From Ruminococcus flavefaciens (GTDB lineage Bacteria > Bacillota > Clostridia > Oscillospirales > Ruminococcaceae), in the NCBI RefSeq assembly GCF_900108555.1, contig NZ_FNWV01000003.1, positions 279,214 to 343,213 of the forward strand: 64,000 nt of DNA, read 5' to 3'. Under the pieces are notes generated by a model. It was not told the origin of the DNA, made no database searches, and was given only the letters and a program-made list of their open reading frames with translations. Below, one piece after another: positions 34,088-41,644 of this stretch; position 1 is the stretch's first letter; each line of letters opens with the position of its first letter. A program made the position numbers and the translations under genes.

Positions 34088-35032
34088 TCAGATTATATAG
34101 AACCAGCTGTCGTCCTCCTCTATTTCTACTCGTTCAACAGGCTTTGAAGCGTCGTAATTGTAGCGGAGTTCCTGATTTTTAACGCTTACCTTTGCACCGT
34201 CGGGAACTGAACGCGTAATGAATGCGTTACCGCCGATAACAACGTCCTTTCCGATGACAGTATCTCCGCCGAGAATGGAAGCTCCCGAATATATAGTAAC
34301 ATTGTCCTCGATAGTAGGGTGTCGCTTTTTGCTTTTTAGTGCCTGACCTCCCCTTGTGGAAAGCGCGCCGAGTGTAACGCCCTGATATATCTTCACGTTA
34401 TCGCCTATTACAGTAGTCTCGCCTATAACGATACCCGTGCCGTGGTCGATAAAGAAATACTTTCCTATGGTAGCTCCCGGGTGAATGTCGATACCTGTCT
34501 CACTGTGAGCGTATTCCGTCATCATACGGGGTATTATGGGGACTCCCAGAGTATAAAGCTCATGTGCTATCCTGTTTATAAGGATCGCAAAAAGACCGGG
34601 GTAGGAATATATTATCTCGTCCTTGCTGTAAGCAGCAGGATCTCCGTCATAAGCTGCCTGCACATCGGTCTCTATGTATTCCCTTATCTTACGGAGACGC
34701 TTCGTAAAATCAAGAGTTATTTGCCTCGCTTTTTCGACTATATCATCATCGTTTCTTCTTTCACCGCCCAGAACTATAGTTATCTGCTTGGTAAGCTTGA
34801 ACATAACGTCCTCAATAAGCATAGACAGATTATTTCTGAGCGTATACACCTTTATTGAGCCGTTTTTGAAATATCCGGGGAATATTACCTTTCTCAGGCT
34901 CGAAAGAATATCTATTATCACCTCTTTATTAGGGTGATTGAAAATCCTTGTCTTGTCGATCTCTTTTCCTTTATGATAATCGTCTATCAGATCGTTCACG
35001 ATACTGTTTATATTGTCCTCAAAAGTGTCCAA
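34088..35032 (-). CDS. cysE: Serine O-acetyltransferase (CysE/EpsC)
   Basis: 314-residue acetyltransferase. An N-terminal helical region is followed by left-handed beta-helix repeats: GIDIHPGATIGKYFFIDHGTG contains the catalytic His/Asp elements, then VVIGETTVIGDNVKIYQGVT and the ending with DVVIGGNAF. It makes O-acetylserine for CysK. The start appears to be TTG (35,032) behind AAAGGAG. EpsC-type acetyltransferases commonly accompany family 2A encapsulins. Its promoter has a GATAGGAATT box 3 bases from the -10. Confidence 0.92.
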   Translation of the reverse strand: MDTFEDNINSIVNDLIDDYHKGKEIDKTRIFNHPNKEVIIDILSSLRKVIFPGYFKNGSIKVYTLRNNLSMLIEDVMFKLTKQITIVLGGERRNDDDIVEKARQITLDFTKRLRKIREYIETDVQAAYDGDPAAYSKDEIIYSYPGLFAILINRIAHELYTLGVPIIPRMMTEYAHSETGIDIHPGATIGKYFFIDHGTGIVIGETTVIGDNVKIYQGVTLGALSTRGGQALKSKKRHPTIEDNVTIYSGASILGGDTVIGKDVVIGGNAFITRSVPDGAKVSVKNQELRYNYDASKPVERVEIEEDDSWFYII

Positions 35033-35056
35033 TTACAATTGCTCCTTTCTGTTATC

Positions 35057-35098
35057 AATTCCTATCATTATTATAGATGTTCAAATATTGGAAGTCAA
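35057..35098 (-). promoter_or_regulatory. Serine acetyltransferase promoter with GATAGGAATT operator
   Basis: Minus strand TTGACT (35098-35093), 17 bases, TATAAT (35075-35070), then GATAGGAATT (35066-35057) 3 bases downstream. The same 10-mer occurs at cymR and cysK. Confidence 0.75.
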
Positions 35099-35343
35099 TA
35101 ATTCGATATATACCGCTTTTTTATCGGTTGTTATAGGCAAGGTCAATAAGGAAATGTGTTCAAAAACAGCATATTAAAACATGATAGAAAAGGCTTTATG
35201 TGCAGAGATCGGTGAGATATGAGTGCGGCGATTACAATTTTGTAATTCTGCACACAAGCCCGAAATAATGTGCTAACTGCCTGATTGAAAAGGACGGTTC
35301 GCTCTATGTAAAACACGCATATCGTTCTTTCTATCAGTTCCGT
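35099..35343. other. Intergenic stretch, possible decayed coding sequence
   Basis: No intact gene. On the plus strand around 35,195-35,350 one frame reads RYECGDYNFVILHTSPK, a stop, then CANCLIEKDGSLYVKHAY, which looks like a broken small protein. No family is recognised and it may be chance. Confidence 0.3.
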
Positions 35344-35388
35344 AAAAAACAACCCCCTTGTATCGCTTTGTAATGATACAAGGGGGTA
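35344..35388 (-). terminator. Terminator of the HTH/coiled-coil gene
   Basis: ACCCCCTTGTATC pairs with GATACAAGGGGGT (35352-35387); on the minus strand TTGTTTTTT follows. Confidence 0.85.
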
Positions 35389-35393
35389 CGTCA

Positions 35394-35873
35394 TTATTTG
35401 GTACATGAACCGGGACAATCTATGACCTTATTAAGCAGCTTAGTGATTATCTCGTCCTTTTTGTCTATCTGCTTTTCTCTGAATATCAAATGGTCTTCAA
35501 GCATTGCGATCTGTTTCTGCAAATGGCTCAGGCGTTTTTCATAGTCAGCACGTATCTCTTCATTTTTTACGATGAGAATACTTATCATCTGGTTTTTATC
35601 GTGTATCAGTGCCTTTAAAACGCTGACATCTTCCGAACTGCTGTCATCGTTGTACATATCAAGGAGAACGTCTGCAAGTGGAGCAATAGTGCTCTGATAC
35701 TTAAAGCTTCCCGGATCGTAGTTTTCCGAGAATATTTTCTTGATAGTTGCTTCGGAAATATAACAGTTATTCTTTTCAAGCATATCCATGATCTGCGAAT
35801 TGGTCAGACCGTTGTCCTTTTTTATCCTGCGAAGCCTTTCGACGGTATCACGTTTCAGTTTGTTGATTTCCAT
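35394..35873 (-). CDS. HTH-domain protein with coiled-coil tail
   Basis: 159-residue protein. Residues 1-70 resemble a helix-turn-helix (RLRRIKKDNGLTNSQIMDML, then the ISEATIKKIFSE recognition-like helix). Residues 90-150 are a charged coiled coil. The C-terminus CPGSCTK has two Cys residues. Similar small HTH/coiled-coil proteins occur in clostridial genomes and mobile elements without known function. It has a consensus promoter at 35,991-36,019 and its own terminator, so it is a single-gene unit. A DNA-binding regulator is likely; its targets are unknown. Confidence 0.65.
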   Translation of the reverse strand: MEINKLKRDTVERLRRIKKDNGLTNSQIMDMLEKNNCYISEATIKKIFSENYDPGSFKYQSTIAPLADVLLDMYNDDSSSEDVSVLKALIHDKNQMISILIVKNEEIRADYEKRLSHLQKQIAMLEDHLIFREKQIDKKDEIITKLLNKVIDCPGSCTK

Positions 35874-35990
35874 TGTATTTACTCCTTTGGCGGTTTTCTT
35901 GTTGTATTTGATGTTAAATCAGCTTTTTTGAAGTTGAGACAGTTCCTTATCAAAATGATCTTATTGATACATAAATACAGATTAGTTTTC

Positions 35991-36019
35991 ATCATACCAT
36001 AAATAACGCGGATTGTCAA
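35991..36019 (-). promoter_or_regulatory. Promoter of the HTH/coiled-coil gene
   Basis: Minus strand TTGACA (36019-36014), 17 bases, TATGAT (35996-35991). Confidence 0.72.
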
Positions 36020-36021
36020 TG

Positions 36022-36069
36022 AAAAAGCCATAGAATTCTGAAAGCAGGCTTAGAATTACTATGGCTTTT
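36022..36069. terminator. Terminator of the Spo0A-like gene
   Basis: AAAAGCCATAG-ATTCT pairs with AGAAT-CTATGGCTTTT, with T or A tracts on both sides. Confidence 0.75.
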
Positions 36070-36095
36070 CAAATAAAATGTCAGATCAGTAATGC

Positions 36096-36500
36096 TCAAA
36101 GCTCATAACGTATTGACTCGACTGCCATTGAAAGGACTTCGGAGATATAAGGCTTGTCCACTTTATAATAAAAAACGGAACGGATACGCTGAGGATCATA
36201 CTCGTAAGCGGAGTCTATCGCCTTTCTCATGTTACGCTCGACAGCTTTTACGTTTTTGCCGTAGTCATCTGCGATCTTTGGGTAAAGCTCCTTTGTCAGT
36301 GATTTCAGGAGCTCGGGTGATCTTAAAGCCATAAGTATTGCTTTTATAAGAAGATGATACCCGATAAGATTCGGACGTATCCCGAGTTTCTGAACAAATC
36401 TGATAACAGCCATTTCCTGCTGATCTGTGTTTCTCATATATGTATCGGTCGGGAAGTGATACATCTCTTTTTCGTTAATGGTAGTATTAGTTGACAGCAT
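36096..36500 (-). CDS. Stand-alone Spo0A-type DNA-binding domain protein
   Basis: 134-residue protein that is nearly all Spo0A effector domain. IRFVQKLGIRPNLIGYHLL, ELLKSLTKELYPKIA and the recognition segment VKAVERNMRKAIDSAY line up with the C-terminal half of Spo0A, including its VERxxRxAI core. The phosphorylation receiver domain is absent; only about 25 residues precede the domain. Without a receiver its activity cannot be set by phosphorelay, so it may be constitutive, compete with Spo0A, or dimerise otherwise. AGGAGAATAAAT precedes the start. It could regulate non-sporulation genes in a species that rarely sporulates. Confidence 0.8.
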   Translation of the reverse strand: MLSTNTTINEKEMYHFPTDTYMRNTDQQEMAVIRFVQKLGIRPNLIGYHLLIKAILMALRSPELLKSLTKELYPKIADDYGKNVKAVERNMRKAIDSAYEYDPQRIRSVFYYKVDKPYISEVLSMAVESIRYEL

Positions 36501-36634
36501 ATTTATTCTCCTTTTGATTTATTACGGCTTCTGACTTTTTGTTTGAAATGTTTTAGTACCTGATACCTTAGATATTGACATAAACTGTTATCAAACATAA
36601 ATAAACGATCATTTAGCTCGTTCAGTACATTCGC

Positions 36635-36664
36635 ATTATAACATACAAGCTTATTTTATGACAA
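36635..36664 (-). promoter_or_regulatory. Probable promoter of the Spo0A-like gene
   Basis: Minus strand TTGTCA (36664-36659), 18 bases, TATAAT (36640-36635). Confidence 0.5.
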
Positions 36665-36787
36665 GTTTTTTTCGGTATATTTTGAGGATATTTTTGGGCT
36701 ATTTTCAATATACCAAGAATATACCCGAAAAGATAAAATGTAGTATATAGGTCAAAAAAAGAACAAATTAGGGTTTAAGTTTCACGG

Positions 36788-36858
36788 ATAAATGAGATCT
36801 TTCCATTGCCCTGACCTGAGAGCGAAGTGGGCAAGGGAACTTCATTTATGTTCGCTCT
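36788..36858. ncRNA. Pseudoknot-capable structured element
   Basis: ATAAATGA (36788-36795) pairs with TCATTTAT (36842-36849); TTTCC (36800-36804) with GGGAA (36835-36839); TTGCCC (36806-36811) with GGGCAA (36829-36834). The loop octamer AGAGCGAA (36819-36826) is complementary to TTCGCTCT (36851-36858) just outside the stem, giving an H-type pseudoknot. A minus-strand promoter (TTGTAT 36907-36902, TATAAA 36885-36880, spacer 16) would start transcription near 36,873, putting the element at the 5' end of an RNA. Strand is not certain and no known family was recognised. Confidence 0.5.
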
Positions 36859-36967
36859 GCCCGTTGAATAACAACTTACTTTATAGCACATTTTTGCTCA
36901 AATACAATACAAAGATAACAGATAGTTCATATGCGTATACAGGCAATTCTGTATATCGGCATAGGTA

Positions 36968-36996
36968 TTGATGTTCTGCGTCAGATATGGTATAAT
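36968..36996 (+). promoter_or_regulatory. Promoter of the macro-domain gene
   Basis: TTGATG (36968-36973), 17 bases, TATAAT (36991-36996), 34 bases before the start codon. Confidence 0.7.
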
Positions 36997-37029
36997 TTTA
37001 TATATCAGAGTAAAAAGGAGGTCGCTTGT

Positions 37030-38091
37030 ATGCCTTTCAATATCATCAGGAATGATATAACCAAAGTCAAAGCCGATGCCATAGTTAACGCTGCAAATTC
37101 CTCACTGCTTGGGGGAGGCGGAGTTGACGGAGCTATACATCATGCGGCAGGTCCGCAGCTTCTTGCGGAATGTCGGACTCTCGGCGGCTGTAAAACGGGA
37201 GAAGCAAAGCTTACAAAGGGCTATGCTCTCGACTGCAAATATATCATACATACGGTAGGTCCTGTGTGGCACGGCGGCGACTGCGGAGAGGAAGAGCTCC
37301 TGCGCTCATGCTACAGGAACTCCCTTGAGCTTGCAAAGGAAAAGGACTGCGAGAGCGTGGCTTTTCCCCTTATTTCCTCGGGTATATACGGCTATCCCAA
37401 GGACAAGGCTTTAGACGCGGCTGTGTCCGAATTCAGAAGCTTTCTTGAAGATAATGATATGGACATTACGCTTGTCATATTCGATAAGGACTCCTTTGAA
37501 GTCAGCTCGGGCATAGTCGGCGAAATAAGGCAGTATATAAGCGATGCTTACGCAAAGAAATGCGCTGAAAATGACAGAAGAAACAGGGGCAGACCCGGTG
37601 CAGTCGGAACGTACCAGCTTTCAGGAGCAAAACCAAGCTTGTTATTCGGCAGAAAAAAGGAGAGCATGAAAGAAAGCTCCGCAAATATCATGCTCGAAGA
37701 AGATGCTTGCTGTGAAGCAAGTGTAGAACTTGAAAATATGCTCAAAGCACATGACGAGTCTTTCTCGGAAGCTCTGCTGCGGCTCATAGACGAAAAGGGC
37801 ATGACAGACGTAGAGACCTATAAAAAAGCCAATATCGACCGCAAGCTCTTTTCAAAAATTCGCAGCGACAAGAACTACAAGCCCAAAAAGCAGACCGCTG
37901 TGGCTTTTGCAGTAGCCCTTGAACTTGACCTCGGCGAAACGGAAGAGCTGCTGAAAAAGGCAGGCTTTGCACTGTCGGACAGTCTGAAATTCGACCTGAT
38001 AATCCGCTATTTTATCGAGCACAGCAATTATAATATCTACGAGATAAACGAGGCACTGTTCGCCTTTGACCAGAGTTTGATAGGTTCGTGA
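37030..38091 (+). CDS. Macro-domain protein with C-terminal helical domain
   Basis: 353-residue protein. Residues 1-170 are a macro domain: [27 protein letters not shown] binds ADP-ribose and SSGIYGYP closes the pocket. The form resembles MacroD-type O-acetyl-ADP-ribose deacetylases that remove ADP-ribose from proteins. After a polar linker (about 180-260), residues 265-353 are a helical domain ([23 protein letters not shown] start) with an HTH-like look, a known but uncharacterised companion of macro domains in Firmicutes. ATG 37030 follows AAGGAGGTCGCTTGT. A VWA gene follows, so the two may work in an ADP-ribose or stress response. Confidence 0.85.
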   Translation: MPFNIIRNDITKVKADAIVNAANSSLLGGGGVDGAIHHAAGPQLLAECRTLGGCKTGEAKLTKGYALDCKYIIHTVGPVWHGGDCGEEELLRSCYRNSLELAKEKDCESVAFPLISSGIYGYPKDKALDAAVSEFRSFLEDNDMDITLVIFDKDSFEVSSGIVGEIRQYISDAYAKKCAENDRRNRGRPGAVGTYQLSGAKPSLLFGRKKESMKESSANIMLEEDACCEASVELENMLKAHDESFSEALLRLIDEKGMTDVETYKKANIDRKLFSKIRSDKNYKPKKQTAVAFAVALELDLGETEELLKKAGFALSDSLKFDLIIRYFIEHSNYNIYEINEALFAFDQSLIGS

Positions 38092-38117
38092 TTTGTCGCC
38101 TTTGAAGCGACCAAAAT

Positions 38118-38195
38118 ACCTCCGTTATGATGTATACTGTAATTACAGTAAAGGAAACGCCAAAGCGGTTCCGCAAAATACATCAAAACGGAGGT
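38118..38195 (+). promoter_or_regulatory. Three-stem leader hiding the VWA-gene ribosome binding site
   Basis: ACCTCCGTT (38118-38126) pairs with AACGGAGGT (38187-38195), and ATGTAT (38130-38135) with ATACAT (38178-38183), separated by equal 3-base internal loops. Inside are the palindrome TACTGTAATTACAGTA (38135-38150) and the hairpin GGAAACGC/GCGGTTCC (about 38153-38173). The closing stem contains the GGAGG (38190-38194) that serves ATG 38202, so the folded form should block translation. Confidence 0.6.
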
Positions 38196-38201
38196 TTTAT
38201 T

Positions 38202-38846
38202 ATGAAAAAGAACTTAACTGAACTGGTTTTTATCCTTGACGAGAGCGGCTCAATGAGCGGACTTACAGCTGATACTATCGGCGGCTTCAATTCCCTTATT
38301 GCAAAGCAGAAGAAAGAAGAGGGCGAAGCACTTGTATCAACGGTTTTTTTCAGCAACAGCTCCAAAGTGATACATGACAGAGTGAAGCTGAACGATGTTC
38401 CAAAGCTTACCGACAGGGACTATGTGCCCTCGGGCTGTACTGCACTTCTGGACGCAGTGGGCGATGCAGTTCACCACATCGCAAATATCCATAAGTATGC
38501 CCGTGAGGAAGATGTCCCAGAAAAGACGCTGTTTGTCATTACAACTGACGGTATGGAGAACGCCAGCAGAAAGTACAGCCACAAGGACGTAAAGAGACTC
38601 ATTGAAAAAGTGCAGGAGGAAAAGGGCTGGGAGTTCGTATTCCTCGGAGCTAATATCGATGCTGCCGAGACCGCAGGCTCTATCGGTATCAGAGCTGAGA
38701 ATGCAGTTGACTATCACGCTGACTGCTGCGGTACGGAGGTACTTTACGAAGCAGTAGGCTGCGCTGTAAGCAGTGTAAGAGCCAAAAAGGGACTCAATAA
38801 GGCTTGGAAGTGCTCTGTAGAAGCTGACAATAAGCGCAGAAAATAA
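38202..38846 (+). CDS. VWA-domain protein (TerY-like)
   Basis: 214-residue von Willebrand A domain protein without signal peptide. The metal-ion site is complete: DESGS near residue 15, Thr in SGCTAL near residue 75 and Asp in TTDGMENAS near residue 125. Cytoplasmic VWA proteins of this size resemble TerY, which scaffolds multi-protein stress or phage-defence complexes. It follows a macro-domain gene by 110 bases that contain a structured leader. GGAGG to ATG spacing is 7 bases. No partner kinase or phosphatase of the TerY triad is present, so the role is open. Confidence 0.8.
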   Translation: MKKNLTELVFILDESGSMSGLTADTIGGFNSLIAKQKKEEGEALVSTVFFSNSSKVIHDRVKLNDVPKLTDRDYVPSGCTALLDAVGDAVHHIANIHKYAREEDVPEKTLFVITTDGMENASRKYSHKDVKRLIEKVQEEKGWEFVFLGANIDAAETAGSIGIRAENAVDYHADCCGTEVLYEAVGCAVSSVRAKKGLNKAWKCSVEADNKRRK

Positions 38847-38921
38847 GATCACGTCTGAAACTGCTGATAAACTATCCTTCTTAATGCTGATTGTGCATAT
38901 CAAACTATATATTGACAAATA

Positions 38922-38950
38922 TGTGGAAATGTGATATAATAAATATACAA
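38922..38950 (+). promoter_or_regulatory. Consensus promoter of the small acidic-protein gene
   Basis: TTGACA (38922-38927), 17 bases, TATAAT (38945-38950): perfect consensus. It leaves a leader of about 105 bases containing a five-codon frame (ATG 38982). Confidence 0.78.
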
Positions 38951-39064
38951 TATAAAGCAGAACTCGTATAGGGGTGATTTAAATGTTTATTGAATAAAAA
39001 CAGTTATGATAATGCGCGTATTACCGTTAATGGCAGATCCAAGCTATAAGAAGGAGGATCCGAT

Positions 39065-39247
39065 ATGTGTGCAGCAGTTTTTGATTATAATGATAATGAT
39101 TTTATAATGCCGTTTGACAATAAAATGGGCATGGATTCCAAGGGCAATTTAATGAGGCGTTTAGATGATTATGTAGCTATGGATATGAACTCAGGTCAAT
39201 TTCACTATACGTCGCCCTGGCTGGAAGATAATGATAAAGATAATTGA
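39065..39247 (+). CDS. Small conserved-looking acidic protein, unknown
   Basis: 60-residue protein, MCAAVFDYNDNDFIMPF at the start and HYTSPWLEDNDKDN at the end, rich in Asp, Asn and Met. It has no membrane segment or known motif. It is strongly supported as a gene by a perfect promoter, an AAGAAGGAGG ribosome binding site 8 bases upstream and a terminator right after. A short secreted or modified peptide is possible, but there is no leader cleavage motif or modifying enzyme nearby. No function assigned. Confidence 0.7.
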   Translation: MCAAVFDYNDNDFIMPFDNKMGMDSKGNLMRRLDDYVAMDMNSGQFHYTSPWLEDNDKDN

Positions 39248-39266
39248 TATACAGGCTATAAAACAG

Positions 39267-39301
39267 ATAGGGACTTTCCGTTCGGAAAGTCCCTATTTTT
39301 G
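39267..39301. terminator. Terminator shared by the small gene and the CHAP protein gene
   Basis: ATAGGGACTTTCCG pairs with CGGAAAGTCCCTAT, followed by TTTTTG on the plus strand and a weaker tract on the minus. Confidence 0.85.
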
Positions 39302-39303
39302 TC

Positions 39304-41136
39304 TTAGTTAACATACAGAAAACCGTTTGTTATACCTCTTTGACCGATATCTATAAAGTTGTTGTTATTACCGCGGCATTTTGCCCTGACCATTTTGCCG
39401 TATATTCTTACTTTATTATTCTTCATGTAATCGTAGTCGCTTCTTCCGAATATCAGTGGTTGGATAGTGCTTGATGATGTGAGGGTCCTGTCTTCATCAT
39501 TGATATACAGTGTAATGGTTTTTGTCAAATTGCTGCCGAAAATACTCTGACTGGTTGCGCTGTTCACGAAAGTACCAAGTGAAAGATTCTGCTTTGTATA
39601 AGGAAGGTCTATGTAATTGAGATTGGAGCAGCCGTCAAATGCAAATGCACCTATAACTTTCAGATTTTTAGCAGGGCGAAGATCGAGTGTTCTGAGTGAT
39701 TTGCAGTTAGAAAAAGCACACTGGTCTATCTCTTCAAGCTGAGAATTATTACCTGCAAATTTAAGAGTTGTAAGTGCGCCCTTTGAGAAAGCATATTCAT
39801 GTATCCTCTTTACAGTATCAGGGATAGTAAGTGTTTTTATGCCGCAATTTTCTGTGCAGGTAGGATATCTGTGTCCACTGTTGTTGGATTGTGAATAGTA
39901 ACCTATCTCATTAACGGTGTACCAGCAGTTGTCGCTTGAACAATATACTCTTGACGGAACAGAAACGCTGGTAAGTTCTGAATCAACAGTACCGATCCAT
40001 GAAACTCCGCCAATGTCGTTCTTGACATAGTAGCAGCCGTCAGTAAAACGGAATCCGCTTGCATTGCTAATACGGTTCCACTTGCATTTTACGTCACTAT
40101 AAATTTCACTGAGCTTAACAAGTCTGCGTTCAGGATTGCCGTAACGGATCGCGTTGATATCAGCATTATTTACGTATCCGTCGCCGTTAACATCATAGAA
40201 AGCTAATGGAGCCTGATCTGAGTTGCTTGTATAGCCGTCATACATAACAGTGCTTTCAAATATTGCTGCATCGTCACCGGTTAACTGACCGTCAAAGTTA
40301 AGATCGCCTGCGATGCCGGGACGCTCGAAATATGTTGCGTGATCAAGGAAGAATTCCCTTGTAACAGTTACCTGAGAGTTTGTATTGCCTGTAAACATGA
40401 TCATATTAACAAGGTTGCCGTTTTGATCCGGAAGATCAACAGCTTTCCAGTTGAGTGCGTGATAATAGCGGTCACGTCCCCAGCGTATCTGGCAGTCGTT
40501 CATTTCACCGTTACACTCTGCAAAAGTAATTTTTCCGTTTGAATCGATATCAGTAATAAAGATACTGTGTCCGGGCGTTTTATCGCCCTTACTTGTCGAT
40601 ACCTTGTAATCCAGACGAACGATATCACCTATCTGAGGTATATAGTCCTCAGCCATTGGATCCTGATTGCTGTTTGCACCATAAGTGTTCTTTTTTACTT
40701 TGTGACGGATAAGAACAACAGGTCCCCATATATCATTGGAAAGCTTTCGTGCAAATCCTACACACTCACCGTTGTCAACTTCCTGTTCTGAAGTTTTTGT
40801 CCAGTTTGTGAGATATGCCTTGTGGCAGAAGAATTTGCTGTCATAATTTAATCCTTTTACTTTTTCTTCGGTAAGGTAGGATCTGTACCTTTTGTCAGAT
40901 GTGTATTCGGAATAGGTATCCTCACTGATCACACCTGTCTGTTTGTAGTTCCAGTATGAAAGATGCGGGAACTTTGCCATTTCTGCGTCGATACGCTGCT
41001 GCCATTCGTTGAGAACAGTATCATAGATGATTTGTCCGTCTGCTGCATCTGCTTTTGCAGGGATAGATGCAGCTGCTGCGCCTGCTGCTACTGTCAGTGC
41101 GAGCGTTGCTGAGGTCAAGTGCTTAAATAGTTTCAT
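39304..41136 (-). CDS. Secreted CHAP-like peptidase with dockerin and BspA-type leucine-rich repeats
   Basis: 610-residue secreted protein. Signal peptide residues 1-32. Residues about 110-250 resemble a CHAP amidase/endopeptidase: Cys in NGECVGFARKLSNDIWG and His in GHSIFITDI. Residues about 275-345 form a type I dockerin with two calcium loops (DLNFDGQLTGDD and DVNGDGYVNNAD). The rest holds BspA-like leucine-rich repeats (LTIPDTVKRIHEYAF, LRTLDLRPAKNL). The dockerin would attach it to a cohesin scaffold, placing a wall- or protein-cutting enzyme on a cellulosome-like complex. ATG 41136 follows CAGGAGGAAAAACAC. Confidence 0.82.
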   Translation of the reverse strand: MKLFKHLTSATLALTVAAGAAAASIPAKADAADGQIIYDTVLNEWQQRIDAEMAKFPHLSYWNYKQTGVISEDTYSEYTSDKRYRSYLTEEKVKGLNYDSKFFCHKAYLTNWTKTSEQEVDNGECVGFARKLSNDIWGPVVLIRHKVKKNTYGANSNQDPMAEDYIPQIGDIVRLDYKVSTSKGDKTPGHSIFITDIDSNGKITFAECNGEMNDCQIRWGRDRYYHALNWKAVDLPDQNGNLVNMIMFTGNTNSQVTVTREFFLDHATYFERPGIAGDLNFDGQLTGDDAAIFESTVMYDGYTSNSDQAPLAFYDVNGDGYVNNADINAIRYGNPERRLVKLSEIYSDVKCKWNRISNASGFRFTDGCYYVKNDIGGVSWIGTVDSELTSVSVPSRVYCSSDNCWYTVNEIGYYSQSNNSGHRYPTCTENCGIKTLTIPDTVKRIHEYAFSKGALTTLKFAGNNSQLEEIDQCAFSNCKSLRTLDLRPAKNLKVIGAFAFDGCSNLNYIDLPYTKQNLSLGTFVNSATSQSIFGSNLTKTITLYINDEDRTLTSSSTIQPLIFGRSDYDYMKNNKVRIYGKMVRAKCRGNNNNFIDIGQRGITNGFLYVN

Positions 41137-41421
41137 GTGTTTTTCCTCCTGAATTAATAGATAATTTGCTAATATTAATAGCAATACTATTATACAGCTC
41201 GTTTAAACAAATGTCAATATTGTTTGCGGTAATAATTATATGATCGTATATTACATCTGAAAACGCAGAATGTTACAGATATACATTTTTGTGCATGGCG
41301 TAAAATGGCAGAACGTACGTTTGAAAATCGTCGCAGATTTATGACCACAGTTAATTTTTGGCTAATTACAGCCTTTTACAAAATCATATTTTTTCAATAT
41401 ATACCGATAAAAAATAAACAT

Positions 41422-41450
41422 TTGAAAATGAGCGGCAGCTATGATAGAAT
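41422..41450 (+). promoter_or_regulatory. Probable RHS gene promoter
   Basis: TTGAAA (41422-41427), 17 bases, TAGAAT (41445-41450). Confidence 0.5.
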
Positions 41451-41540
41451 GTTCTTTGTGACTGTTTGGCTGTAGGAAAAAAATACTGATATAGATGTGA
41501 AATATGATCGGTCAATTCATTCTTTTAACGAATGTGTAAC

Positions 41541-41568
41541 ATAATGTGCAGCTATTGCTGCACATTAT
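41541..41568 (+). other. Perfect hairpin in the RHS leader
   Basis: ATAATGTGCAGC, loop TATT, GCTGCACATTAT: 12 perfect pairs, no T run after it. A leader control element or protein-binding palindrome rather than a terminator. Confidence 0.5.
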
Positions 41569-41644
41569 ACATTCCGTGTTTCAGAAATAATTTTTCTATT
41601 ATCCATATCACAGGCACAGTAATTATTCAGAAAGGTTTGATCTA

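Larger units (their letters stand above)
41137..41644. other. Intergenic region upstream of the RHS gene
   Basis: About 500 AT-rich bases with no gene. It contains a promoter for the RHS gene (41,422-41,450) and a perfect 12-bp hairpin (41,541-41,568). Confidence 0.6.

Noticed and set aside
35143..35418. A 91-codon minus-strand reading frame
   Set aside because: It runs through the terminator and into the HTH/coiled-coil gene end, with low-complexity text and no ribosome binding site.
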